Below, piece after piece: positions 43,661 to 55,700 of a DNA stretch of 64,000 nt. A program made the translations under genes and the position numbers. This DNA comes from Paraescarpia echinospica. Its lineage: Eukaryota; Annelida; Polychaeta; Sabellida; Siboglinidae. The notes below the pieces were generated by a model. That model searched no databases. It was not told where the DNA came from and worked only from the letters and a program-made list of their open reading frames with translations. The DNA lies in the NCBI GenBank assembly GCA_020002185.1, contig CM034535.1, positions 68,546,318 to 68,610,317 of the forward strand. Direction: 5' to 3'. How positions within the stretch are numbered: position 1 is the stretch's first letter; every line of letters starts with the position of its first letter.

Positions 43661-44885
43661 TGACGTCACTTATGACACACACTCGCATTAGGCCCACCCT
43701 TTCCAAGCATTCAGAGCATGTTTACAAGGATAGCTTTTGGGTCGAAACGAGCGTGAGAACGAGTTATTGTGCAATATTCCGACGTAATACAAACACTAGT
43801 CATCATAGAGGAACAAACATTTATCTTACGGTTCCACATGAATCAAATTGTATTCAAAACAACGAATACGAATGGACCTACAAGAAGTCGACTAGGTTTC
43901 ACCGAGCTTGGCCTTGGGCTCGTTTTCAGAATAATTATATCGAATGCAACCAACGGGAGATAATCTACACCAATAAATGTAAATATTTTTTATTTTATAG
44001 TAACTATTTATTCGCCACAAAAATGAAAATATGGTAATTATATAACGATGTTTCTAAATTGTATTTATCCAGACAGATCTCAATCTGTTTTCACATATAT
44101 AATTACAATATATTACCATACAATATATTTACAATTAATAAATTATATATCCATTACATTATATTTGTTTGGATAAATAAAATTTAGAAACATCGTTATA
44201 TAATGACCATATTTTCATTTTTGTGGCGAATAAATAGTTACTATAACAATAAAAAAGATTTATAAACAGTGCATTATAGTATAAAATGATTTTTTTTATA
44301 TTACTTCGTGAAAACATAAACAAAAAAAGTGTAAAGAAAATCATAGGTTTGCATGCTGTCAGGATTGAACCGGCGTCGCCCGATTGTAAAATAAACGAGA
44401 CGTTACCAACGCGCCTACCCACTGAGCTAGTGGGACCAACGGAAACTCTCCGACTGATTTAAGTTGTTATGATAAATTGTACAACTCCTTCATATATCGA
44501 TATTCTAGTGATATTATACACGTTACTTTATGTAGATGGATACAATATATGTTTGCTATGTATGTTTATTGGTGTAGATTATCTCCCGTTGGTTGCATTC
44601 GATATAATTATTCTGAAAACGAGCCCAAGCTCGGCGAAACCTAGACCTAGTCGACTTGTACGTTGTAGGCCCATTCGCATTCGTTGTTTTGAATAAAATT
44701 TGATTCATGTGGAACCGTAAGATAAATATTTGTTCCTCTATGATGACTAGTGTTTGTATTACGTCGAAATATTGCACAATAACTCATTCTGACGCTCGTT
44801 TCAACCCAAAAGCTATACTTGTAAACATGCTCTGAATGCATGGAAAGGGTCGGCCTGATGCGAGTTAGAGTCATAAGTGACGTCA
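43661..44885. mobile_element. Inverted-repeat element, ~415-bp arms, right arm split by an insertion
   Basis: 43661-44080 pairs with 44168-44885 in inverted orientation, from TGACGTCACTTATGAC / GTCATAAGTGACGTCA at the outer ends to the block at CGATGTTTCTAAATT near the centre. Opposite-strand ORFs encode the same peptide (for example NTNTSHHRGTNIYLTVPHES on both). The right arm carries ~305 extra bases at about 44262-44566. The ~85-bp centre is AT-rich. Confidence 0.9.
44262..44566 (-). mobile_element. tRNA-derived insertion in the right arm of the inverted repeat
   Basis: Absent from the left arm. On the minus strand from 44435 down it has pol III promoter-like boxes: an A-box stretch CTAGCTCAGTGGGTAGGCGC and a B-box stretch CCGGTTCAATCC. 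The presumed acceptor ends do not pair, and the anticodon arm has an AT-rich expansion, so it is a tRNA-derived SINE-like sequence and not a functional tRNA gene. Confidence 0.65.
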
Positions 44886-47800
44886 CATCTCGGCATCCCG
44901 AAAAGCACGCCAAAAATATGCATATTCGAAAATGTCCGGATGCACAGCATAAAATGTGGAATTTCTAATTCACTTAATTTTTTTGATCTTTTTGGCTTGG
45001 TGGACGTGGAAATAGATAGCAGGATGTAATATAACATGAATTCGAGCAATAGATGTTTTTATTCCCTTTAAAGGTGTATTAATATGTATGTGTTGATACA
45101 GTGTGGGTGTAATATAAGTGCAGAAGTCAACTTAGTTTTCCATGTCCAAGATGTCATTATTAAAATGTGTATGAAAACAAATATATATTTAAATGTGCAC
45201 ATTAAAATTTGTTGATAATGTATACGTGGTTGATTGTAATAAATTTGAAATTACCTGGATTGATCATATATGGGCCTCCCGCAGACTATATATCCTCCCT
45301 GTGTCTGCCTGACCCAGGTGACCACCTTAGTCCCTCTTCTGCCTCCTCTCATTCCCATTCAGGGGTTGCAGTGTGGCCTCTAGCAACATCATAATTCAAG
45401 TTACGTATTATGCATTCATATATTGCTGTGGTGAGAATATATACACATATTAGTAAATACACAAGAATAGCTTGCATGTGTCAGTTAAAAGGCATCACAA
45501 GATACCAATTACATTACAACAAGTGCGAGCATTTACTTGTGTAATCCTTATATATGGTGTACTCTAGCTAGTATGTGTTATGCATTTACACGTTTACATT
45601 TTTATATTGAATAAAAACATCATCATCAAGGTTGTCATATAAAAAATCTTAATTATTTTAAAACTACAATGCAAATCAACAACATTCTGCAGTAATAGTA
45701 TCCAAATGTAAGTCACAAAAAATGTTTTAATAATTATGATCACCAATATAATACTTCTGTGTATGACGTTCTCCTGCACAAAATTACGGATGCTCCCTGA
45801 CTAAGTTACTTGCACGATCAACAGGGCCAGGGGCCTACTGCCAAACCAATGTTATTTGTCATTTCGCATCCTCACGTCGTCTACTCTCTATATGTATTGT
45901 CGCAATAGCATAGCTTATTAACAAGAACCTACGTATCCAAATACAATACATATCAAATAGTATGCTCGTTGTCACAGCTTCTGACTGAATCTCTGGCTGA
46001 TATATAATAATATGGTCATGGACATGTCACATGACATGGTGACTGGCTTAGGCTTAGTTAGACGTTGGAGTCGGCCTCGAGTCGAGTGTAGACGTTCGCA
46101 AATTCCAATTCTCGTTCAATTAATACACGGCTACGCGTTCTTGTTGCTAACTGCGAGAGTGTAATACGTACCTTCGTACCACTTTGGAATCTTCGTCTTG
46201 ATACATCAAAGCACGTATATGTTATTGTTTTCGAATGCGCGAGATGCCGATCTCGCGTAAAGCACGTGATCGAAATGGCCCAGGGTCGACAGCGCAATTG
46301 GCTTTCGCCAGCTATACCCGGTGTAACGACAAATCTTTTTATTGACGATTAAAAAAGCAAGTACGCACTTTTTTATTAAACCGACTGTGCACACTAGTTA
46401 AACTATTCACACATTACACATCTGGACCTAAAAGAACCGGATTGGCGTTGGGCAAACGAATTGGTTGAGGACCTTTAATATAAAAAATAACTAAATTTAA
46501 GATATATTGCCCATCAGCCTGAAATAATGTTCGCTATTTTTTGTTCAGCCCGCGAAAACTAAAAACATTCAGATTAAAAATAACTGTCTTGACCATATAT
46601 AACAGATGCTGCGGCGTTATATACCTGGTCTAACCACAAAACTATTTTCATGTTCAGCGATATTCACACAGTCAAGAATAATTACCACCAGACTGATCAC
46701 AGCCTCAGGCGACGGAACAGACACGAGACAGCCAATCTTTAAGAAGTCCTGCTACGACAATGAAACAACACATGTGTAATGTTGCCAATGATTGGTGCCT
46801 TTAATATTGGTCAATTCATCAAGCCAATCATGATTCAATTACAATAACAATTTCATGCAGCAATTAATTCGATCGAGCAACTCAAGACAGTATGAATGAA
46901 GACGGACATGTCTGTAGGTAGCCATTATGCACTGTTGCTTAGCCGTATACAAGAGTTGGGTTCGTGTTGGCAGCTACTCTGGTGAAAAAACACCAGAACA
47001 CGAGGTCCTCATAGGGTACACTGTCCACAAACCAACACAGCCAGCAATCTCGCATTCTGTAGCCTTCAGTTTTAATTTAAGATGCAAACACAGTAACACA
47101 GAGAACATGGACGATTGCTGCATCAGTCAACCACACTTCTCTTACGGAAGTTACGCGTGTGACTCTGTAAATTGCATTTGAAAAGCAAACTGTACTCATG
47201 ATTCTATAGAAATGTTACAGTTGTGACGGTCACATATTGTCATAGGCACAAGAGTAAAATGTGTACAATCACAAATGTGAACGCCCTACTCAGTTTTAGC
47301 GACGTATAAACAGACATGGCAGTCGATGAAATACAGCTGTATCATCTGTGTAATAATACAACAGTTTGACACTGTATTCTGCCAGCAGGTGGAGCTGCAA
47401 GAGTAATTCAATTGTGACCAATCACTGACAAACAGTCGAACCCCTCGTGGCTGGCTAATTACAAATACCACACTATTAGCAATACTGTACACCTTGATTG
47501 GCACTTAACCAGCAGACACTGAAAACATTACTCATAGTGTGTAAATGTAATTTACAGCGCACTCGGCATATCAAGACTAGTGTTATAGAGCACACTTTGT
47601 AGACACCTCTAATGTCTGATTTGAATGTGTTACAAAACAGTAACATGGATAAAAGCATGACAAAACATTACATATTTTAATGGTCCCCCATCTACAGCAA
47701 ACCGAAATAGCGCTACTCACGAGACTGCATCTATTTCAGCAACATTTCACTTAGAAGTGTGTTGACATTTGTGACCAGTGTATACATACAACTGTGATAG

Positions 47801-50800
47801 TAATGCATGTGACCTTTATCAGAGGACACACATATACGCGTATATAAACTACTACCTTGTAGTAACATATATAGTTCTTGAAGAAAACCTTCACATCATT
47901 ATCAGAAATATAGCTCTTAAAATATGCATTCAACTCTGTATATCGTAATGTTCACAGAACAACAGCCTAAAATAATAAACAATCATAACCAACAAAAAAC
48001 AGCTTCACTGTGCCTTGTGCTTTGTGCCGTCAGCTGGCAATTGTGCATGGAATCTCACACATAAAATAAATGTTCAGAATTTGACAGACGTGATTACGGC
48101 ACAACAGGTAAAATGCTACATCTTACAATATACAATTAACTATGAAACCTTTTAAGGAACAAAATTAATTAAAAAAGGTTTACAATGTAACCATATTTAG
48201 GACACCTGTCCTTGTATTTAGAACACATGTCCCTCTATTTTGGGCATGTGCCCGATATGAAGCTGACACGTGCAAACAAAATAAGATGACAAACACAAAA
48301 CTAGAAATGGTATGACAAAATTATGTGATGAAACTATCAACGACAAAACCTAATCAGAATACTCCTTCAATAATTCTTCCATCCTGCATGTCTATGAATA
48401 AACAACCACATTGCAGATTCAGTGATTAATGACAAGGCATGTACAAGAAAATAGGCTTTCAGTCGACAGCCATACTCTATTTCACCAGGGATAACGACTC
48501 ATTTAAAAAAAACCTGTGTAAGAAAAACGATGCCCACTCACTTGGAAATGTAAGTTTTCTTACTTTTTTAATGACCTAGTAACTGCTAAAGCATTTACCA
48601 TTGTAACAGAGGTACATAGGTGGAACATCTAAAATATAAACTGGTCGTTTTCTGACAGCTGAATTATAAATGGTGTCTACATATGCACCACCTATAGACA
48701 GGCCCATAAACACCTGTTCAACAGGCAACAGACACAATTGGCGTGCCAAACAACCAGAGGCTTACACCATTTTGAGCAGTTGCCATAGGAATGAATAGAC
48801 ATGCATAACCAACAAAAAAGAATCTATGACCCAGACGCACCCAGCAGCTTCTCGGGTCTACATGTGTGACCTTGCCAGGGTTCAAGTGATCACCCCACAC
48901 CACCATATGCAGTGAGCTTTGCACTAACTTGAGGGCAACATCGCATTCTTTATCACCCTTATAGTTCTTTGCAAAAATCAACAACACACCAATGTAGTCA
49001 AATTATACCTCAAATTTTATGCAGGTAGCCTCTATAAGACATGGAGACATTACCCCCCTTCATAAGTTGTTGACTTGTAATTAAAATGACAGTAGAAAAG
49101 CTACAACTATTACATTTCTTACTGTAAATTGCACTGACATATATCTAGCCTAACAAATACTGATGCTTCTGCGTACACATCAAGGACGAAGCCATCACTA
49201 TGGTGAAAAATTGGGAGTTAGTGTTTGCTGAAAAAAATAATTAACATGCACTCCACTTAACATTTAAATCAGGCAGCTTTGTAGCACCCTCTTGGTAACC
49301 GTGGGATTGGTGAAAGGTGTTACTCTGCCAGCTTATAAAACCAGTGGACTCTACACCTTTAAATAGCTTTTCTCCATAACAAATTTGTACTTTGGTCAAC
49401 TGCACACGCCATGGCTACTCACAATGGCTGCATTACATGTCACATGACTGAAGGCTCTCTTTCGTTATGAAATCACAAGCTTCAAAATTCCAATGGAGTT
49501 TTTTTATAGTACCTATGCTCGGAAACATGGCAAAATGTCCACGCCAATAAACTTGGCTGCATGTAATTTGTGCTTAATACTAAAATAACCCGTGGAATTA
49601 TCAGTATACGATGCTATAAAATCTCATCAAAAATAAACGTTTCGTGATTTGTCAGATCCACTTGCTGTAAAATCAAAACAATAAAACAGGCGATTTTAAA
49701 CACAGAAGCATGAAGAAACTTTTCATCTTCTTAGGCAATATAAAACTGATAGCATTTAGTCACCAATATATAAAAAAGCCTGCACAATTACACACCATTC
49801 AATTTTGTCTATACACCAATTATAAATTTAGTACCTGATCACCTTGCAAAATTACAGTCCACTAAAACTTAACTGTGTCAGATTCACCTGACTTTTTGAA
49901 TCAGTCACAAAGTTTACATTATGAATAACTGGATGAAGTGCCAGGCTACTTTGCTCTGAGGAGCTTCAAGAGTACATGCTCTAACACAGTACACAAAGCT
50001 CGACCCTGGAACAGAAACCAGATCTTATCCAAACCAAGTTGTTGTCCGATAGTCAACAACCAATCCTGCAGCTTGGAATTTGGCACTGGAAAATATCCAG
50101 CTAATAATCAGTTTTCACATTTTCTCTGTCAGATACCTTTGATAATTTAATGTAATTTGTTGACATTGTTTGCCGAAGTTGTATTCACACATGGTTAGGC
50201 TGTTGTATTCCTCAGGGAATTAGGCAAATACGAGTCATCTAGGTTATGCAATTCTGCAAGCAACATCTTAAAGGACATAAGCCAATAAAGGCATTACAGA
50301 ACAGAGAAAATGTGGCAATCAATACATAACATTAATCTTGCAAACATGTCAGAATCAATTGATAAACATGTTATATGAGCATCCAGCTCAGTCACATGGT
50401 CAACACCTCACTTAAAGATGACCCGTTTATGACCTCTCTTGTGTTGGAGGAAGGAAACAGATCCACAATGCTGCGATTAGTAAAACACTTATACACGTAC
50501 ACAGATGTAGATATAATGCTTAAATACAGGTTGTAAACATTGCCTAATGTATAAACACTGTATTAGTTGAACTTAATATCTGTGTGACCCAGACATGTGC
50601 CCACACGATAACTGTTATGGAAACACACTTGCCGACTTCGTTTAGACAAAATGTAGTGGGTTTAACTGAAAAGGTACAAGGAGAATTAACCGGCATATTT
50701 TACATTGAACTACACATAATTGTGATTCCATGGGTAAAAGGCCATGTGCCAAAAGGTTTTGTCTGTTATTAATGAACTGCCAAAAAAATCAAATGACACC

Positions 50801-51634
50801 AATTAGTATGATGTTATTTCCTAAAATCGGCAAATCATTAAAATATTAAGTGTTCCCAAAGTTACATTTGTGACACGGTATGAGTGACAAGTATGCATGG
50901 GGGAGGGAGTTAACATGAACCTCCTACATCTGCCTCCGTGAACAATATATGGGTAAATACTGACTTCTGACTAGTGTGTGATCTGTTACACCAGCAATAC
51001 CAAAACGCATTATGACAGTACCGGGATTTTTGCATGAATATTCTCAATGTAATATGTATGGATGCTGGCAGCGTTTTTCTAGGTGAGCCTGCACCCAGGC
51101 ACATGCTCGGACTTGGCATAGCGTCAACTGCACAGCAGCATAATGCGTGTTGCTAAATCACTACACGTGCAAATAGGTAGCGACAATCATGGTGTTGGTT
51201 GCGTACTGCAGAGCAGATACACACAGAACGTCTCAAATTCCTGAGATTGTCCAGCAACCGGTGCAGCGGGCGACAGGTTCTGTATGTGTACATCTAATGA
51301 TCAGGCGTGTCCATGTATGGGAAGCTGACTGGGTTTCTTCCTAACAACTGTGCGGAAGAAGCCAATGTACTTTTCAATTTGCATATTCAACAAAGTGTCT
51401 CTGCGAGACTGCTGTAATTGTGCCATATGTTCATGTATTGACAGCATGTCTTGCCGATGGTGCAATCGGAGGGCACTGATTAATATATATGGAAACAGTG
51501 TCCTCTGTTACGAATGACCAAGACAATTATTCACTGGTGTCACATATGACAATTAAGTACTTGTCACAATCACACAAAATGCTGTCTCAAACAAATCATA
51601 AAAGTCGGCATCTAACTATTTCCGCATGAACGTC
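44886..51634. other. Intergenic DNA, and probably the 3' UTR of the elongase in its right part
   Basis: 6.7 kb without recognisable coding exons or clear mobile elements. The part nearest 51634 must include the elongase 3' UTR, since the gene ends there on the minus strand; I cannot place its polyadenylation site. Short ORFs (for example 48718-48987, 46058-46297) have no domain. Confidence 0.45.
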
Positions 51635-52516
51635 TCACTGCATTTTTTTCGTCATGCCATTTGCAAATTTGCCGCCGTTTGCAATCTTTCCGCCATTTGC
51701 GACTTTGCCGTTCATTGGCTCCATCAATGGAACCGACTTTTTCTTGTGGAAGTAGGTTTTGAAAAAGAAATAGGCAAAAAGGAGGAAGTAGCTGACATAC
51801 ATCATGATGGAATAGTAAACGTTCTCCATCGACTGCTGACAGTAATCGCCCCGCGTCTTTACTTTGTACGTCTGAATGTTCACGAGGATACCAACAGTCA
51901 TTTGCGTGATCTGCATTGACGTGATGACCATGTTGATTACCTTTGGTATGCGGAACTGCATGGCGCGGAAGGCGTAGTAGGTGTACATGAATGCATGGAC
52001 GGTGTAGTTCATCACCATGAACCAGCGGCCGGGCGCCGTGTGGTCCGTGTAGCTGTACCACACGTAGATGAGCACGCTCACGTGATGGTACCAGTGCAGG
52101 AAGATTAGCTGTTGTTTACGCAGGATGACGAAGATCGTGTCGCCGAGTTCGTACACCTTCGATACGGTGAACATGTACGCCCAGAAGCTGATGGGTCCGT
52201 AGAAGTATGACGGGCTGCACATCGAGTACTCCCAGCCGTATTTCCTGATCACGTACACGAGCTCGGGAACGGTTCGGATGGCACCGAATATGCTGAAGAT
52301 CGCCAGAACGGCGCTCCACGTGGCTAGCGCGGCGCGAATCTCGAAGCGCGGACGTTCGTGCATGTAATACTTGCCGGTGAAGATGAGAACGACATAAACG
52401 GCAGCGTACCAGAAGCTGTGCGTCCAGTTGCGTACCATCCATTCGTAGAAGGATTCCTCGTCGAAATTCTTCTCGAACGTCAGAACGAACGAGTGGTTGA
52501 AATCGTTGTTTGCCAT
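51635..52516 (-). CDS. ELOVL6: Very-long-chain fatty-acid elongase, ELOVL6-like
   Basis: 293 residues in one exon. Family role: the condensing enzyme (3-ketoacyl-CoA synthase) of the ER elongation cycle, extending mainly C12-C16 acyl-CoA with malonyl-CoA. Seen: the family signature KVYELGDTIFVILRKQQ (~119-135), the histidine box HWYHH (~141-145), MNYTVHAFMYTYYA (~169-182) and several hydrophobic membrane segments. FSIFGAIRT and the FWAYMF-type context place it with ELOVL6/ELOVL3. The C-terminus ends in KKMQ, a KKXX-type ER-retrieval signal, after three NGG-linked repeats (KVANGG, KIANGG, KFANG). Start: the ATG at 52516 has G at -3 and +4 and is preferred over the ATG two codons upstream (52522). 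Human ELOVL6 is split by introns, so the uninterrupted frame is notable. Confidence 0.94.
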   Translation of the reverse strand: MANNDFNHSFVLTFEKNFDEESFYEWMVRNWTHSFWYAAVYVVLIFTGKYYMHERPRFEIRAALATWSAVLAIFSIFGAIRTVPELVYVIRKYGWEYSMCSPSYFYGPISFWAYMFTVSKVYELGDTIFVILRKQQLIFLHWYHHVSVLIYVWYSYTDHTAPGRWFMVMNYTVHAFMYTYYAFRAMQFRIPKVINMVITSMQITQMTVGILVNIQTYKVKTRGDYCQQSMENVYYSIMMYVSYFLLFAYFFFKTYFHKKKSVPLMEPMNGKVANGGKIANGGKFANGMTKKMQ

Positions 52517-52746
52517 CGCCATTGATGCTGGCCGGTGCAAATGTACTGCGCTACCCGGCAAAGCAAAAGAAACCACAAATCAGCGGTGGTCCACCGGCGA
52601 AATGTCAATCCCCGCAGCTCGCCGGCTGATGTCGCTCAATGATAAAAATTACGATTGGCTGGTACAACCGGCTGAGATAATCTGGCCAATCAGATCCGAG
52701 TTCACAAAACCTTGTGGTCGCATGCGCAGTCTTCTGCCACAAAAAC
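52517..52746. promoter_or_regulatory. Shared bidirectional promoter of ELOVL6-like gene and TXNDC15
   Basis: About 230 bp separate the two divergent start codons. The interval holds two CCAAT boxes in opposite orientation (ATTGG at 52654-52658, CCAAT at 52686-52690) and a palindromic CGCATGCGCA at 52719-52728 resembling an NRF1 site. No TATA box is evident. The layout is that of a CCAAT/NRF1-type housekeeping promoter. Transcription starts cannot be placed from sequence alone. Confidence 0.65.
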
Positions 52747-55700
52747 ATGGCAGTCAGGTGGAGTTTGTTGACATTTGCGATTTTAACCCTGCACTTTTCT
52801 TCACATCTCTGTATCTCCGGTATGCAATTATTAATGTTCAAATGTAAAATAGAAACTGCAGTTTCGATCTATGGCGTACAAGATGTACGAAAATTAAATG
52901 GAGTAGCACAATTTGCTGTTCTGAAACTCAATATTGGTGCTGAGCGATATTGTATGGCATGCTGTATGTTTACATAATGACAAACCGTGGACGCTGTCAC
53001 GTGTCTTTTACATCACAGATGATGATCGTCCTTGGTGGACGCAAATCATCTTGGCTCACATATGCGACAAAGGGTCATTCTGAACACGATAGTATGATGA
53101 CTCTTTCTAATTCTATTGTATTTAGCAATGTCGTTCTGCGGACATCCGACATTGTACCATCCGGGCATATGGCGGCGTTGTCGCAATTACAAAGTTGTCA
53201 ATCAAAGACAAAGTCCATCAAATGTATAAATTCCAATCTCAGTCTACAATCATCTTGACATCTGTTGCAATTCTGCAACAACAACCATTCACATGCTTTA
53301 CAAGCAATGGTGTAAAGCAATGCATCCCTTTAAAACATTACTATAAATATATAACATCAGAAACTTGTGTGATGGGAAACACAGAATTACCGAAACATCA
53401 CAAAATTGTCAACACTTGCTGCATTTGTGTGTTAATTGGAATATTTCATGAACCATGCACCACAATGGCAATGTATTTATTTAATTTTCCATTTCTCCAG
53501 ATTTCTATGTTCTCTTTAGCCAGCAAAAGTAAACAGTTGTATTTTTGTTTTTAAATTCTGTAAACTTGTGTTCTTTATTTTATCAATTGTTTTCCAGAAA
53601 TTTAGCCATCCATCTATGACTTTTTATAGTTTATTACGTAAGTAAAAGCCAGATATGAATACAATTTAAGTAGGCTGCCTTTTCTAAAAGCTAAGTATAA
53701 GTACGGGCCTATCCCTATATATTTGTGCATTATTTAACATATCTTTGATGCAGCTTTGCAATGTTGATTTTCCATAACAGTTCCCTGTGGAGTCTAAGTA
53801 TATTGAAGATTGTGAACATTAGATTTAGGCTTAATTTCTTGTAATACAATCAAGTCACTGCATCAACAGTTATATCTCACATGAACTGTTCCATAATTAT
53901 TTCAAGTTGCATTCTGAGTTAAAACTACTATTTTTACAGTTATTAAAGACTAAGCGAAATGAACCTTTTTATTCCCAATCTGTTTATATCTATTAAATAT
54001 AATGTTAAATTAAACATAATCTAAAAATAGTCTCCTGATATTCAACTAATTTTTTAACTCCCTCCATCAACCTTTTCAAGGCCCCTTTTGGTTGCACTTT
54101 TCTGTACATTTTCTGCCCAGTTTGTTGCGACACCTAGCGGTCGTTGTGACGTCACCACAGGTAGCATTGCTAGGATTTAGCATGGCGCGCATCTATGTGG
54201 GTTGGTGTTTCAGGCCATATATAAAATTGCAATCGCAGAATTAAATATTTTTTATATCACCATAAAGATAATCTTACCTACAAATGTGTCGCTGGATGCA
54301 TACATGAATTTTTCTTACTTTTTGAGTTATTGCTGTTTGAACATTGCAATTTGCGAATGCTGAAACTTGCAATGAGATTTAATATTTTTGATATCAGAGT
54401 AAAGTTAATAATCTTATCTACAAGTTTGTTGTTGGATGTATCTGGAATTTGTTTAAACATTGTTTAGTTATTGCTGTTTGAACATCGCGATTGCTTAATC
54501 CTGCGATGTATACGCGACAGTGGATACGATGCAAGGTTGAGCGTTCGCAATGTTCAAACGGCAATAACTCAAAAAGTTTACACAATTCCTGTGTACATCC
54601 AGTGGCAAACTTGTAGATAAGAATATTATCTTTACAGTGATATCAAGAAATATTAAATTCCGAAATTTCATGTACAATCTGAAACAACAGGCCGCACCAC
54701 CGCTCGCCATGATAAAGGATAGGGCGCGCTCAGCGGCCCTGCCTGTGGTGACATTAGCAACACCTGATGGGCTGTGACATGCAAATGACCATGTTTGAGC
54801 AGGCTTAGTGACATGAGTTCACAATGAACAGGCTTCATGTTTGGCACATTACTTGACAAGAGTATTAAATAAGTATAAAAAAAATTCAAAATCATTAAAT
54901 TTTTTATTTCTCTTAGTCTTTAAGAAAGTGTATGTGCAACATGAGCAGTATTTACTTATTTGATCAGTTGTATTTGTTACCATATGCAGTGTATTTGATG
55001 TTTTTTTCTAAACATTATGCTTTGCAAATTAGTTTACCTGCAAAATTACTTGTCACCAGTTCCAATGAATGGAATAACAAACATGTGTCAGGCAAATATT
55101 CTGTCTTTTACTCTGATTTAAATCTTAAATTTGCATATTATGTGAAAAAGAAGTTTATAAGGACTTGAGGAAAGTGATATATAGTGTTTGAAGCATGTTG
55201 AGTCACCGGGAATTTATATTTAAGTGATGGACGATCTCAGAGTACAACTTTAAAAGCATGTAAAGTAGAGCAGCCAGTGTTTAAGAATCTGTACAACAGG
55301 ATTTGTCACCTGACAGGCTGCTGCATTCCTTTATTCAGAATTTAGTTTATCGCTGATCTCCCAGTCACTGTGTGTGGCAGTTTAAATACTAGCCTACAAC
55401 TTGGCTGGTAATTATCAGCTATGCACCTTGTGGTCAACAAAGAGCCTGACCTTGAAGGATCTGGTTTCTGCCCCATTTGAACTTATGGATGTGCCAGTGG
55501 GTAACCTTGCTAATTGTCTTTATTACAGATTATGGTTTTAAAATAATTGTTGTTAATGTTTTGATGAACAACAAATACAACCTGTTTTGCAGCATCAAAT
55601 TAAACAAAAATTACTTAGATGGATTCGTAGTTGCTCATAAAATCAGATAATATTGAGCACCAGTGTATGTATAATTACAAATACTATAAATATGTACATG

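Noticed and set aside
44344..44440. Functional tRNA gene on the minus strand
   Set aside because: A and B boxes are good, but the acceptor ends do not pair and the anticodon region is expanded. It is part of an insertion, so better a tRNA-derived repeat.
53195..53554. 119-codon ORF in TXNDC15 intron 1
   Set aside because: AT-driven composition, no domain, and the exon chain of TXNDC15 skips it in phase.
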